Shown here piece after piece: positions 1-12,259 of a stretch of 64,000 nt of DNA. Below the pieces are notes generated by a model, which saw nothing but the letters and a program-made list of their open reading frames with translations, was not told the origin of the DNA and did no database searches. Position 1 is the first letter of the stretch; every line of letters starts with the position of its first letter. The DNA comes from Paraspadella gotoi. Taxonomy: Eukaryota > Chaetognatha. The stretch lies in NCBI GenBank assembly GCA_051294375.1, contig CM119265.1:20054509-20118508 (forward strand), given 5' to 3'. Both the position numbers and the translations under genes were made by a program.

Positions 1-252
1 CGTCATCTTGCGGAGAGATGAGGAACGATTTCGCTTCGTCTGGAGGAAAGGATCATCGTTTTACCGGGTTATTGTAATCGGAAAGATATTTTCGTTGTTT
101 TTTTGTTGTCGGGACAATTTATTTCTTGCGCTCGGACTTTTACAGTAATATATATCTAACGGATCGAATTCATTATACACAAAAGAAAATTCCTTTCTTC
201 TTTAATCCTGGAGAGTGCTTTATTTTTAGAGTAAAAAAAAAAGATTGTCTGC

Positions 253-348
<96 letters not shown>

Positions 349-480
349 TGTCGATCGAATTTACGAACGTCGTTTGCCTTCTTAGATTGCAACGAAATAT
401 TGGGGAATACGAAGGCTTTAAAAGGCGGCAAGGAAGCAAATTATATATATATATATATATAAGAAGAGAGAGAGAGAAGA

Positions 481-565
<85 letters not shown>

Positions 566-2095
566 TTGTTGAGGTTTTCCAGTCTTTTCAAAGAAAAAAA
601 GTAAATCCAGGTGTGAAGAAGATTGAGCGAGAGATAGGAAGTTACCCGAGAGCATTCTTTCTCACTAATCACGCCACGATGTTCTGAGGATCCATGTAAT
701 TCCGTGAAAAGCGTCCGAGTGTGAGAGAGCGAGAGAGAGAGAGAGAGAGTGTAAGCGAACGTCGTCTCCGTCCTCAGTGACGCAATCCGATTAAAAATAT
801 TTAAAAAAATATTTTATCCAAAAAATAAAAATAATGAATGTCTTCCAGCGAAAGGAGAAACGATAACAAAAATAGAAGAAGAAAAAATACGAAAGAAAAA
901 AAAACACAAAAGGGGAAAAAAAAACTGTCGTTGGAAACAAAAACCCCAAAAAATGAGAAATTGAAAGGAATGCGAATGAAGATCGGAGATTCGAAAGAAT
1001 TCAAAGATTACTTGGCAAAGCGTTGAAAAATGTTGTTTTTTTTTACAATTTGTTTTCCAAGTTACGAAATTCGGTTAAATTGTAAAAAACGCGTACTTTA
1101 CGCGCGGAGAGACTAAACGTGCAGTTACGTCACGAACGTCGAAATAAACTAAATTTTAAAACATAAGCGAAAAAGAATTTAAGGGAATAACAAGTGGTTT
1201 TGAACGGTTAGAGACGTCGTCGTCGTCGTCGTCGTCTACTAAGAAACAAAGAGATTTCCGAGACCGCAACTCCATTCGTCATTCGCATTCAGAAACATTT
1301 TTTTTTTTTAGTCTGAAAACGAGATTTGATTCGGGAAATTCCGTCGCCCGTCACCGTGTCTCCCGTCGCCTGCCCGTCACGTCGCCGTTGCAGCGTCTCT
1401 CGTCACGCCGTCACGCTGAGACGTTCGTCGTCGCGTGGTCCGTCACGTTTTTAGAAAGGAGGGCGTTGACTTTTAAACATTAGACAAGGTTTGTTTGGGG
1501 TAAATCATTTCTATTTCTGCCCCCCGTGGGGCGCGCCATTCGCCCCCGTTACAAAATTTACCAATCTCGACGCCCAGACGTCGAAAATTTGCGCAACTTA
1601 CTTTTTTTTTAATTTTAAACAAATTAAGTTAAATCCAGGAAAGTTGTTAAATTTACTAAAACGTGGAAAAAAAAACTTTTCTACTTAACTAGCTCAACAG
1701 ATTTCGAAAACAACTGGAGGCAGGAGAGAAGAATAAATAATTCTAAAAAAAAAAACATTAGTCATTAAATTAATTTAATTACTCCGCCTTTTTTTTTGTA
1801 AAGAAATCTCGGAGGAACAGAGAAACAGACGGACGCTGAACGATGAAATCTCTCGTCTTAAGACAAAGAATTCTTATTTTAAAAAATATTATATATTTTT
1901 AAATATTTTAAGAAGAATATGGAAAGCGGTTGTCAGACAAGTACGTATTACGGGAAGACGTTACTTTAAACGAAGTGAAAAAAAAAGGGGGAGACAACTA
2001 TATCTGTCTATTGAAGTCACGCGCTGAAAAAACAAAAAAACATAAACAAACAAAAACACAAAACTAAGATGATAAAACTTGACGTTTAAAAAAAA
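1..2095. repeat. direct duplication, copy A
   Basis: This stretch matches 7011-9079 in the same orientation almost base for base. The differences are mainly one- or two-base indels in homopolymers, for example runs of A, G or T. It starts at the window edge, so the homology may extend upstream. It stops at the N gap inside an A-run. It holds (GA)n tracts at about 257-344 and 471-560, a short (CGT)n run near 1213-1237, and a stretch rich in CGTC motifs near 1345-1445. A lysine-rich reading frame at 838-1026 is simple sequence and I do not call it a gene. The pattern fits an unmerged overlap or haplotype copy placed beside its partner, but a true duplication is possible. Confidence 0.85.
257..344. 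repeat. (GA)n microsatellite
   Basis: An uninterrupted GA dinucleotide run of roughly 88 bp. A shorter interrupted run lies at 471-560. The same two tracts recur in copy B at about 7266-7346 and 7478-7548 with different lengths, as expected of slippage or read error. Confidence 0.95.
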
Positions 2096-2120
2096 NNNNN
2101 NNNNNNNNNNNNNNNNNNNN
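2096..2120. other. assembly gap (25 N)
   Basis: Twenty-five N bases join two contigs. The left contig ends in an A-run of the duplicated block, and the right contig begins inside a minus-strand reading frame. The gap size is a placeholder, so distance across it is unknown. Confidence 0.99.
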
Positions 2121-5100
2121 AGAGAGAGATGCGGTCTCCGCTCTGCAGCGGGTGCGTGGATTTCCGCTGCTTCCTGGTGCGGACTCGTTTTCTGCAGCAC
2201 TCGAGAGTCGGTCGGTTCAGCACCAGTGTTCGAACCCCAGGCCTCTTTCGGGATAGCTGTCTATGGAGTGGGCTGAGATAGTTTCCTTGGTAGTTTTGTT
2301 GTTGTTGTTGCTTTTTAAGTTCTAGTTGTTGCCGTTGTTGTGGTTGTTGTGTTTGTGGTTGTTGTGTTTGTTGTGGTATTTCCTCATGCCACTGCAAATT
2401 GCGTTCGTGGAAATTCGTTTCTCCTCGCGTTCCGTCGAGACCCAAAATTTTTTCTGTCTTCGTCGTTTTGTGACAAATTGCTTTTTCTCTTTTCGTCATA
2501 ACGTCGTCTCCCCGGGATGCCCTCCTCTCGAACCCTCGTTACGCTTTTTCTCTCCTCTCTTTCTGTTCCGATTCTCTCTCCCTGTCCTCTCCCATGCTAT
2601 TGTTGTCTCCATGCTTTATCTCCATTTTTTGACTCTCTCCTCTCCACTCAAGGTCGTTATTTTGTCTTTCATGCTTTTTCCTGCCTTTGTTCGATTGTCT
2701 CCCTCTCTTCTTTTAGCGTTATTTGGTCTCTCATGCCTTCTCTCTGTCGTTTGGCTGACGCCTCTTGCCCCCGTTATTCTCTCTCCTCTCCTCTCTCATG
2801 TTTTATTCTCTCTCCTTGTCTCTCTCCCTTTTATTTCTCTCTCCTTCTCTCTCCATTTTACTGTCTCTCGTCCCTCTCCTCTCTCATCTTTATTCTACTC
2901 TCCTTTCTCTCTCCCTTTGATTTCTCCCTCCCTCCTCTCTCGCTCGTTATTGTTCTTTCTTCTTCTCTCCTCTCCGTTTCCTTTCCTCCAATCTTCTATC
3001 TTGCGTCGTCTCTAACTCTTTCTCCTCTGTCTCTCTCTTCTCTTCTCTCCATCTCTCTTGCTTCGCGAATGGAAACGACTCCTTCATTCCTCTTTTCTCT
3101 TCGTTCATTCCTTCGCATTCGAGACCGTTCTCCCCTCTCAGTCAATCCGCCGACCTGTTCAGATCCCGCCCAGTTTATTTCTCCACGTTCTCACCAACTC
3201 GCGGCCTCTTCCGACTGCCTCAACTCTCTCCGTTCTCCCACTCGTTGCTCCCCATTCTCCGCACCCACATTTTTTTTCATCCCTGTTTCTCTCTCTCCAC
3301 CTCGCAATTCACTCCCCGATCAACCTCCAACCCACGCTCCAATTTCACCCCGACCTTTACCCTTTGACCCTCCGCCCGTCCCGGTCTCCCGATTCCCGGC
3401 GTCTTTCTCCGCGCCCGACGTCAGCCTCCCATCGCGTCGATTTTGGCGACGTCGGCGCCGCCTTCCGCTTCGCGTTGGCGCCGCCCTTTATTTTCGGTAG
3501 CCCAGAACGCTAATTTATACTCGGCGACGCCTCGCTGGCGCCTTAATTGGTTCTCGCGACGCGACGAGAGGCCCTTGCGGCGTCAACAGAGGCCTCCTTG
3601 CGGGCGCGGTCCAATTCCGCCTCAATATCCGGCGCTGATTTGCGGTCCCTCCGCTCGCGGCGCAGCTTCTCTCTCTCGCTCTCTATCTCTTACGGACAGA
3701 GTCCCTGGGCGTCGACCAAAAGATCGAACTCCCGATTCCCGCCATGAATTTCCGAAAATCCAATTTGCTTCTCTGCCGTCGTTGGTCGTTGTTGTGATTG
3801 TGGCTATTGTCGTTAAAGTGCTGTCGTCCGTTGTGGTTATTGTTCTTGTCGTAATCACATCCCTCTTCCTTCAAACAAACTTCCGTTTCTTCTTTCTTAA
3901 CAACGATGTTTCGAAAAGGTTGTTGTTGTTGTTGTAGTTTTTCATTTCCGACTGTCTCGCTTTTGAGCTTCTTGTTTTACGAGTCCTCGTAAATGTTTTA
4001 GTGGCAGTTGGCGCTCTTGGTTCCCTTTTTTCCTTGACCCTCTCGTTTGAGACGCCCGTGTGTTGTTCTAATAAGTCGTTTGTTGTTGTGTTTCCCGCAC
4101 AGCGAAGGCCCGTTCCGCTTTCGTTTGCTTCCGTTTCGAACTCGTTTCGTCTACTGGGACTGAGGGCGCGGCTGCTGTTGATGGCAGCGTGGAATGCTGC
4201 TGTTGAATGCAGCGTTGAATGCTGCTGTGGCTGCTGCGTTTTGTAAATGTGGAAGAAGTGGAGTTAGATTGAAGCTGAGGCGGGGCAGTTTTTAGCGGCG
4301 CAAGCCTCTAACTTGGGTTTAATCGCGGAGCGATGGTTGCGGGAGCGCGGTTGCTGGAGCGGTTAGTCGAAATTTCGGCGGCGACTGTGGCGTCGGCTGC
4401 GGCTTGCGGGCTGAGCTGCGGCTGTGGCTGTGGCTGCAGATAGAGGCTTGCTGAGGTTAGGAGACTTTAATCTGCGACAGAGATATGAGGGTTGAGAGGA
4501 GCATCGGTGATTGGGTTGAAGAAGGGATAGAAAGGGATAGCAGGGGGGACGAGAAAGACAGCGACCTCCGTTCATCGCTGCTCAGTAGCGTTAATCCGTC
4601 GCCGTTGATTGGTTGTTTGGTTGGTTGGTTTCGAAAATGACTGGCTCGATATGAAAGATTGTCTCGTGTAACGATTCATTCTGGGTTATCGGAACCGTTT
4701 TTTGGTAACTGTGCTTTGTAATTGATCGACTCGTTCTCCGGCAATTGGCTGATTGGCATAGAATGGTTTATTTGGTGGAGTGAGAGTGACTCTTCGCCTC
4801 GATCGCTCCCCCGCGACGGTTTTCTCTCCCGTCGCGTTCCAAGAAAAAAATGTACATCGACTTTTTTCCGTTCGTTTCCGTGGGCGACCAAGGTTTGGGG
4901 GAAGAGGGCGAGGGAGCGGCAAGGAGGCGGGCACGAGCGGGCGAGGGAGAAGAGGAGTCGGGCGGAGAAAGGAGAGAGGATTTGGCAGAGAGGTCGATGA
5001 TTTGGTGAAGGAAAACGGGTGGAGAGAGAGGAGGAGGAGGAGGAGGAGGGGGGAAGGAGGAAGAGGAGGAAGAGATGATGAGGAGAAAGGAGAGAGGGAT

Positions 5101-6575
5101 CCTTATGATTATTCGGCGTTGTCTTTCCGGACGGCGACGCAAAAGCGATGGGTGTGGCGACACCTTTGCGACCCCGCGTCATTGACGTCCCTTGCTTGAG
5201 CGACTAAATCATTAACGCCTCCTTTTCTCGAAGGATGGTGCCGTTCATGGATAGTTATTTGTCGTCGTTGTTGTTGTTGTTTTTGTCGTCGTTGCGTCGA
5301 GCGAGGGTGTCGTCTTCAGCGGTTTTCACAGCCGCTTAGTTTCTTGACATTTTTGTCATCGTTCCTGACGTTCAACGTCACGTCGGCGATGAAAGCGTTT
5401 TCGCGATTTATCGTATTTCCGGTATCGACGCTTTTATCGCTCGCGACGCAATTAGTGACGCGATCGGCGTCGGCGTCCTCGTTTTTCTCCGGCGTCTTTT
5501 GAGGCGCTGGCGGCGCCAGTGGCGAAAGAAAAACCAAATCGAGTTTCTGGGAGGAAAAAAAATGGAGGGAATTCGAGAATTTCGAAGAATTTAAATCAAT
5601 TTGAAATTTATTCCCCAAATTTCTCCCAGATCTTTTTTTTTTTCCTTCAAGAATTTCTATGAAAGAGAATTATATATTCTTTGTCTCTTCGTCTCTTCGT
5701 CGTCTTAAGAATTGAATTACGAGAAATAAAAAAAATTTAAAAAGAAAAAAACTTGATTCATTTTGTGCGAGAATAAGAAAAACAAAATATTTTCCTCTCA
5801 TTTAATGGAAAAAAGATTTATTCTTAGTAATTAGTTAACCGAACTCGAAACGACAATTTATTTATGTCCTTTAGAGGGAGTGAGAGAGAAATCTGAATTC
5901 CAAATCGCGGGGGGGGAAAAAAACAACAAAACGGAAAGAAAACCGAGAAGAAACGAAAAGAAAACACGTTTCCTTCTTCGATTCTAAATATATTCTGTCT
6001 CTCGCCTCGGTTATCGCCACCTGGCCAGGTGAGCACCTGTCACGCGAGCCCGACCTTTTTTGATTTAATCAAAGATTTATGAGAAGATATTTAAGGTTCT
6101 TAGAAAAAACAGGGAACGATTGTTCGCTGCATATATAATATATATATGCATATATAATGGGTGCTTATTTTCCTAGATTGCACAGTTGGACTCGATCTCA
6201 TTCTTCAAAATAAATAATAACCAAACTTACCAAATAACCTTCGACCTTACCTTCGCCTCCAAATTTTGACTAAAACTCGGCGCCGTAAACTCCACGTTTT
6301 CCAGCGTTGACGAACGCCGGTTTGAATACGATCGCGCCAACGTCGACGTGGAGACGAAGGGGCGTTTCCCCCGGAAAGCGGCGCCGTTGAGAAACCTCCT
6401 TCCCCTCGTTTCCAACGACCGTCATAACGGACGATGCTCTCGCGGCGCCGCTCGCCGCTTCCGGTCGACGTCACGATATCGACGGCGCCGTTTCGTCGTC
6501 GACGCTGAGACGAGAGACGCGACGGGAAAAATCTCTTTGACGGTCTGCTCGAAGAGGTGATCGTATGGGTAGCTC
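2121..6575 (-). CDS. candidate frame-broken gene, Q/N-rich and coiled-coil protein, unidentified
   Basis: I do not recognise this gene, and its structure is uncertain. Several minus-strand segments look coding but change frame. A first-exon-like segment starts MSYPYDHLFEQTVKEIFP near 6575, and a strong AAG|GTAAGG donor follows SFSQNLEAK near 6254. A hydrophilic exon-like frame lies at 5316-5530. At 3680-3985 a frame has five Gln codons, then Asn/His-rich sequence and RSKLDFRKFMAGIGSSIF. At 3540-3680 the frame reads a heptad-like charged stretch beginning EIESEREKLRRER and including SAPDIEAELDRARKEAS. At 2121-2499 it is Gln-rich and runs into the gap. From 2510 to 3480 the minus strand is almost all purine, which would encode a long Arg/Glu-rich region, but it is full of stops. 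Indel errors like those in the duplicated blocks could explain the breaks. The alternative is non-coding low-complexity DNA. Confidence 0.35.
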
Positions 6576-6595
6576 ATTTTTGGGAGAATCGCATC

Positions 6596-7005
6596 GGCGC
6601 GCTGTGAAAGAGGGGTCACATCGGCGGGCTTGTGAAAGAGGGGTCACATCGGCGCGCTGTGAAAGAGGGTCACATTGGCGCGCTGTGAAATAGGGGTCAC
6701 ATCGGCGCGCTGTGAAAGAGGGGTCACATCCGCGCGCTGTGAAAGAGGGTCACATTGGCGCGCTGTGAAATAGGGGTCACATCGGCGGGCTGTGAAAGAG
6801 GGGTCGCATCGGCGCGCTGTGAAAGAGGGTCACATTGGCGCGCTGTAAATAGGGGTCACATCGGCGGCGCTGTGAAAGAGGGTCACATCGACGAGCTGTG
6901 AAAGAGGGTTAGATCGACGCGCTGTGAAGAAGATCACATCGGCAGGCACTATGTGAGAGGTCATATCAGTGGGCGTTGAAAACGAACCACATCGGTGGGC
7001 TCGTG
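6596..7005. repeat. 27-bp tandem repeat (minisatellite), about 16 units
   Basis: About sixteen head-to-tail units of 25-28 bp share the core CTGTGAAAGAGGGGTCACAT followed by a GC-rich joint. Units 3-5, 6-8 and 9-11 repeat as near-identical triplets (alternating GAAAGAGGG, GAAATAGGGG and GAAAGAGGGG forms), so there is a higher-order period of about 80 bp. The last units decay towards 7010, exactly where the homology with copy A (base 1) begins. No coding potential or CRISPR-like spacer structure is seen. Confidence 0.9.
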
Positions 7006-7010
7006 AGAGC

Positions 7011-7263
7011 GTCATCTTGCGGAGAGATGAGGAACGATTTCGCTTCGTCTGGAGGAAAGGATCATCGTTTTACCGGTTATTGTAATCGGAAAGATATTTT
7101 CGTGTTTTTTTTGTTGTCGGGGACAATTTATTTCTTAGCGCTCGGACTTTTACAGTAATATATATCTAACGGATCGAATTCATTATACACAAAAGAAAAT
7201 TCCTTTCTTCTTTAATTCCTGGAGAGTGCTTTATTTTTAGAGTAAAAAAAAAAGATTGTCTGC

Positions 7264-7347
<84 letters not shown>

Positions 7348-7476
7348 GATGATCGGATCGAATTTACGAACGTCGTTTGCCTTCTTAGATTGCAACGAAA
7401 TATTGGGGAATACGAAGGCTTTAAAGGCGCAAGGAAGCAAATTATATATATATATAATATATAAAAGAGAGAGAAG

Positions 7477-7522
<46 letters not shown>

Positions 7523-9079
7523 AGAGAGAGAGAGAGAGAGAGAGAGAAATCAATGTGAGGTTTTTTTCCAGTCTTTTCAAAGAAAAAAAGTAAATCCAGG
7601 TGTGAAGAAGATTGAGCGAGAGATAGGAAGTTACCCGAGAGCATTCTTTCTCACTAATCAGGCCACGATGTTCTGAGGATCCATGTAATTCCGTGAAAAG
7701 CGTCCGAGTGTGAGAGAGCGAGAGAGAGAGAGAGAGTGTGTAAGGCGAACGTCGTCTCCGTCCTCAGTGACGCAATCCGATTAAAAATATTTAAAAAAAT
7801 ATTTTATCCAAAAAATAAAAATAATGAATGTCTTCCAGCGAAAGGAGAAACGATAACAAAAATAGAAGAAGAAAAAATACGAAAGAAAAAAAAAACACAA
7901 AAGGGGAAAAAAAAACTGTCGTTGGAAACAAAACCCCAAAAAATGAGAATATGAAAGGAATGCGAATGAAGATCGGAGATTCGAAAGAATTCAAAGATTA
8001 CTTGGCAAAGCGTTGAAAAATGTTTTTTTTTTACAATTTGTTTTCCAAGTTACGAAATTCGGTTAAATTGTAAAAAAGCGTTTACGCGCGGAGAGACTAA
8101 ACGTGCAGTTACGTCACGAACGTCGAAATAAACTAAATTTTAAAACATAAGCGAAAAAGAATTTAAGGAATAACAAGTGGTTTTGAACGGTTAAGAGACG
8201 TCGTCGTCGTCGTCGTCGTCTACTAAGAAACAAAGAGATTTCCGAGACCGCAACTTCATTCGTCATTCGCATTCAGAAACATTTTTTTTTTTTTGAGTCT
8301 GAAAACGAGATTTGATTCGGGAAATTCCGTCGCCCGTCACCGTGTCTCCCGTCGCCTGCCCGTCACGTCGCCGTTGCAGCGTCTCTCGTCACGCCGTCAC
8401 GCTGAGACGTTCGTCGTCGCGTGGTCCGTCACGTTTTTAGAAAGGAGGGCGTTGACTTTTAAACATTAGACAAGGTTTGTTTGGGGTAAATCATTTCTAT
8501 TTTGCCCCCGTGGCGCGCCATTCGCCCCGTTACAAAATTCCAATCTCGACGCCCCAGACGTCGAAAATTTGCGCAACTTACTTTTTTTTTAATTTTAAAA
8601 CAAATTAAGTTAAATCCAGGAAAGTTGTTAAATTTACTAAAACGTGGAAAAAAAAAACTTTTCTACTTAACTAGCTCAAACAGATTTCGAAAACAACTGG
8701 AGGCAGGAGAGAAGAATAAATAATTCTAAAAAAAAAAACATTAAGTCATTAAATTAATTTAATTACTCCCGCCTTTTTTTTTGTAAAGAAATCTCGGAGG
8801 AACAGGAAACAGACGGACGCTGAGACGATGAAATCTCTTCGTCTTAAAGAACAAAGAATTCTTATTTTAAAAATATTATATATTTTTAAATATTTAAAAG
8901 AATATGGAAAGCGGTTGTCAGACAAGTACGTATTACGGGAAAGACGTTACTTTAAACGAAAAAAAAAGGGGGAGACAACTATGTCTGTCTATTGAAGTCA
9001 CGCGCTGAAAAAAAAACAAAACAAAAAAAACAAACAAAAACATAAAACTAAGATGATAAAACTTGACGTTTAAAAAAAA
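7011..9079. repeat. direct duplication, copy B
   Basis: This is the second copy of the block at 1-2095, continuous here with flanking sequence on both sides. It begins where the 27-bp minisatellite ends and continues past the point at which copy A is cut by the gap. Homopolymer-length differences from copy A occur every few dozen bases. No gene is recognised inside it. Confidence 0.85.
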
Positions 9080-11165
9080 AACAGGTTTTTTGAAGAAGAT
9101 GATCCCAGATTAAATCCTTTGACGCAACGATGCTATTTTTTTTTTAGTTTGTTTCTTGGTTTGTTTGTTTGTTTGTTTTTTTACGCGAATTTTCTTCACT
9201 GGAGGACTAGGTCGTTCTTTTTAATTTCTTCTTAAATTCTTTCTTTTTTTTTCACAACTTTAGCTAAATCGAATTTAACTTTTAAGGATTGAATTTTTTT
9301 TTTTTTTAGGTTCGATTGTAGATCGAAAGGAGCCTCTCAGATTAGAGAGCAAAAAGTCTAAAACGACCGCGAAACCACAAATAAAAAAACTTGTAAAAAG
9401 TACGTAAGGAAAAGTCTGAGTTAGTTCCACAAAAAATAAATAATGTTTTAGCCTTCATACTATTATGTTTATAGTATATATTATATATTTTTGATGAAGA
9501 AAAGAGAGAAAAAATATTGTGGAGACAAACAGACAAATGCGTATATAATTTTAAAACTGACAAAATGAAACGGGGATTATTGACAACGTGTTTGAAAAAA
9601 AGGAAAAAAAAGTGAGAAAAAAAGATGAGAAATGATTTTTCGATGACGTCTTGAGATTGAAGTCAAGAACCTATATTTATTTGTTTACTTATCTCAAGGT
9701 TTTTGGGGATAATTTTTTTTTTTTGTGAAAAGTTGAGTTATATGACGCTCGAAATCGAGGCAAAGCCAAAGGTAGTGTTTTAAGTATGGTTAGAAGAAGA
9801 GCGGAAATCTAATTAGCATACCTAATTCTATTTACTTCTAAATTAGGATAATTTGTTTCTAAAACAATTTTCGTTAATATTTCCTTCTTAGGCTATTTAT
9901 TATTTAATCATATAATTAATATATATAATTATATATATAATCACAAAAAATAATTTAAATTTCAAATGTATTTATAACATATTTAACTACTTGTAATATT
10001 TTAAAATCTTATCTCATATAGTAAAACAAGAAATCCTGCAGTTTTCATATTATCAATTAAGTGCAATATGAGACAGACAAAATGACAAGGAACCGACAGA
10101 CAGGCAAACAAGCAATAATTTGGCTTGATTTTAACCGATATAAACCAATTAACAGGTTTTAAATATTTATCTTTTTTTTTCAACACGTAACTATCTCATA
10201 ATAAAAAAAACAAAACAAAACAAAGGGCGTTAGATTTCCTCGAGGAAATCGTTTTACGGTTTATCTTTTCCCAAGAGCGTTCTTCGCCATTAGTGTTTTG
10301 CCTGCCAACGCTTTTCTACTTTCAAACTCGAATTTCAAAACATCGATTCCTTTCGAATGTAAACAAACGAGATTTGATTTTAAAAACAGTGACTTTCGGA
10401 CTTCGAATCGGGCGCCGCCTTTCGGCCGTAGTTGGGAAAGTTACATTTCGGTGAATCTAAATTTAGACTCGACTTATAATTCACATTTAATAACCAATTT
10501 CATAAAACGTGAATGAAGTTTTGAAAAGAAAAATCATTAAAAAAACATTTTAATTTAAACAAATGGTTGTAATTCGTGCCATGATAATTGATATCATTTC
10601 TGGTATTTTTTTATTTTAACATTGATTTCTATCTGACTTCGTTTAAATGTAAACGGAAATATTTATAAAAGGATAAGATTATTTTTTAAAAATAGTTAAC
10701 TTTGATGGTTTCCTCTCATTAACGAGCCAACGCTTTTTGCTAAGGCTTTTCTGTCAACCAATGACCTCAAATGGTATCGTTCTAATAAAAGGGCAGCGTC
10801 TCATAAAGAGCAAAATTTATTAATACATTAACATACATTAACAATAACGATCGTAATCGTCGAACGAGCAAAGTAATAGACATTTAAGGAAAAACCTGTT
10901 TTGAGCGGCGAAATGATAAGAAACATAAAATCTAAAGTTTTAAATTGAGTTTGTATAATAGTTTTGACGAAAAAAAAAATTACTCAAATATATTCTTTCG
11001 GAATGCATAATTAGTTACGATTGCTCTCTTTAGTTTATATAAAATACAATACGTTTTATCGGTAATTTACCAATTTTTTATGATCTGGCTTTTTATATGT
11101 TAATTTCACTTCATAATCCTTTCAGCAAAAGAAATATGCTAATTCTCTTTTTTTTTCTTTCATTA
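9080..11165. other. AT-rich stretch without a recognised gene
   Basis: I see AT-rich single-copy-looking DNA with poly-A and poly-T runs and short (TA)n stretches. No reading frame on either strand exceeds about 75 codons, and none resembles a known protein. It contains no counterpart of the GC-rich synaptotagmin first exon, although that exon would fall near here if the left arm of the inverted repeat extended further. Confidence 0.6.
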
Positions 11166-12259
11166 ACTGCAAGTTAAGAGGAGAAAAAAAGAAAGAAAAA
11201 AAGAAAGAAGAGAAAAAAGCAAAGAAGAAAAAAAATAAGAAAGAGTTCCTCAATCGGTAAATTTTCCCATTTCACTTGGATTGGAAAAATATTGTAATTA
11301 TTATTTTTCCGAGAAAAATTCGATTACTACTTCTTTGGATGCCTGAATAATGAATATTAAGTTTATTAAACCAGATCCTCGCAGAAGTTGTTCGGACATC
11401 AGTTTGGCAGTTTCTCAATGTTTTGTTGTTGTTGTTGTTGTTGGTTGGGCTTCTGTGGCGTCGCTGACGTCGTCGTCGTCGTTCTGTCGTGTCTCTTTTT
11501 CCGAGTCTGGGAAAAGCAGTTGACTGTCGTTAGTGTTGTGACTGTGTGGTCTTTATAGACAAATTAGATTTATTTCTTTTTCGTTGAAAAAAATTAATTA
11601 AATATATAATATAATTAAATAGAATTAAATATAGATTACTAAAAGAGATTACCTAATTCTTACTTATAGCTAAAAAAACTGTTCCGCGATTGAGAGAGAT
11701 CAATAATTGTATATAATGACATAAAAACAAAGAAAATCTTTCAACGATCGAAAAAGTTCGCGGTTGTGGTAAAAGAAGCCACATGCAATAAACATTAAAC
11801 AATAAACGGTATAAAATTTATATATTTTTTTACATATTTAAAAAAATTGAAACTGCTTTCTTATGTTATGAAACAGTAGGTTAAATATGTACTTACGTAT
11901 TATTTTGTAGTTTACCTTTTTTTTAACGTAACAGACAAAATGCTAAACTAATAAAGTTTTAAAGGCTGAGTCTTATACGACGCTGCCAGCCCGCGACAGA
12001 ATAATAAGAGGAAAAGAAAACGGAACGAACTGAAACTGAACTGAACTGTAACAACGACTGACGAAATCTCAAAATTATTTTTTTCAGCTCAAAATATTTC
12101 GAGAATGATTTCTTTATTTATCCTGCTTCATTTCTCTTCAGCTCGCGTCGCCCCGATTCTCCTCATGGACGAAAGAATTTTTCTTCCGTTACCCAACCTT
12201 ACCTTTTCTCCCACCCCCACCCCCACCTCCATATCCCCACCACCCACTTCCATCCCCAG

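Noticed and set aside
838-1026. Lysine-rich small protein seen in both duplicated blocks
   Set aside because: It is simple A-rich sequence, and the two copies differ by indels without any sign of frame conservation.
2326-3500. Two long plus-strand frames rich in Ser, Leu and Phe
   Set aside because: They come from a polypyrimidine tract that lacks stops by composition. They have no domain, and the opposite strand is the more likely coding one.
6596-7005. CRISPR array
   Set aside because: The units are contiguous and lack unique spacers, and the genome is eukaryotic.
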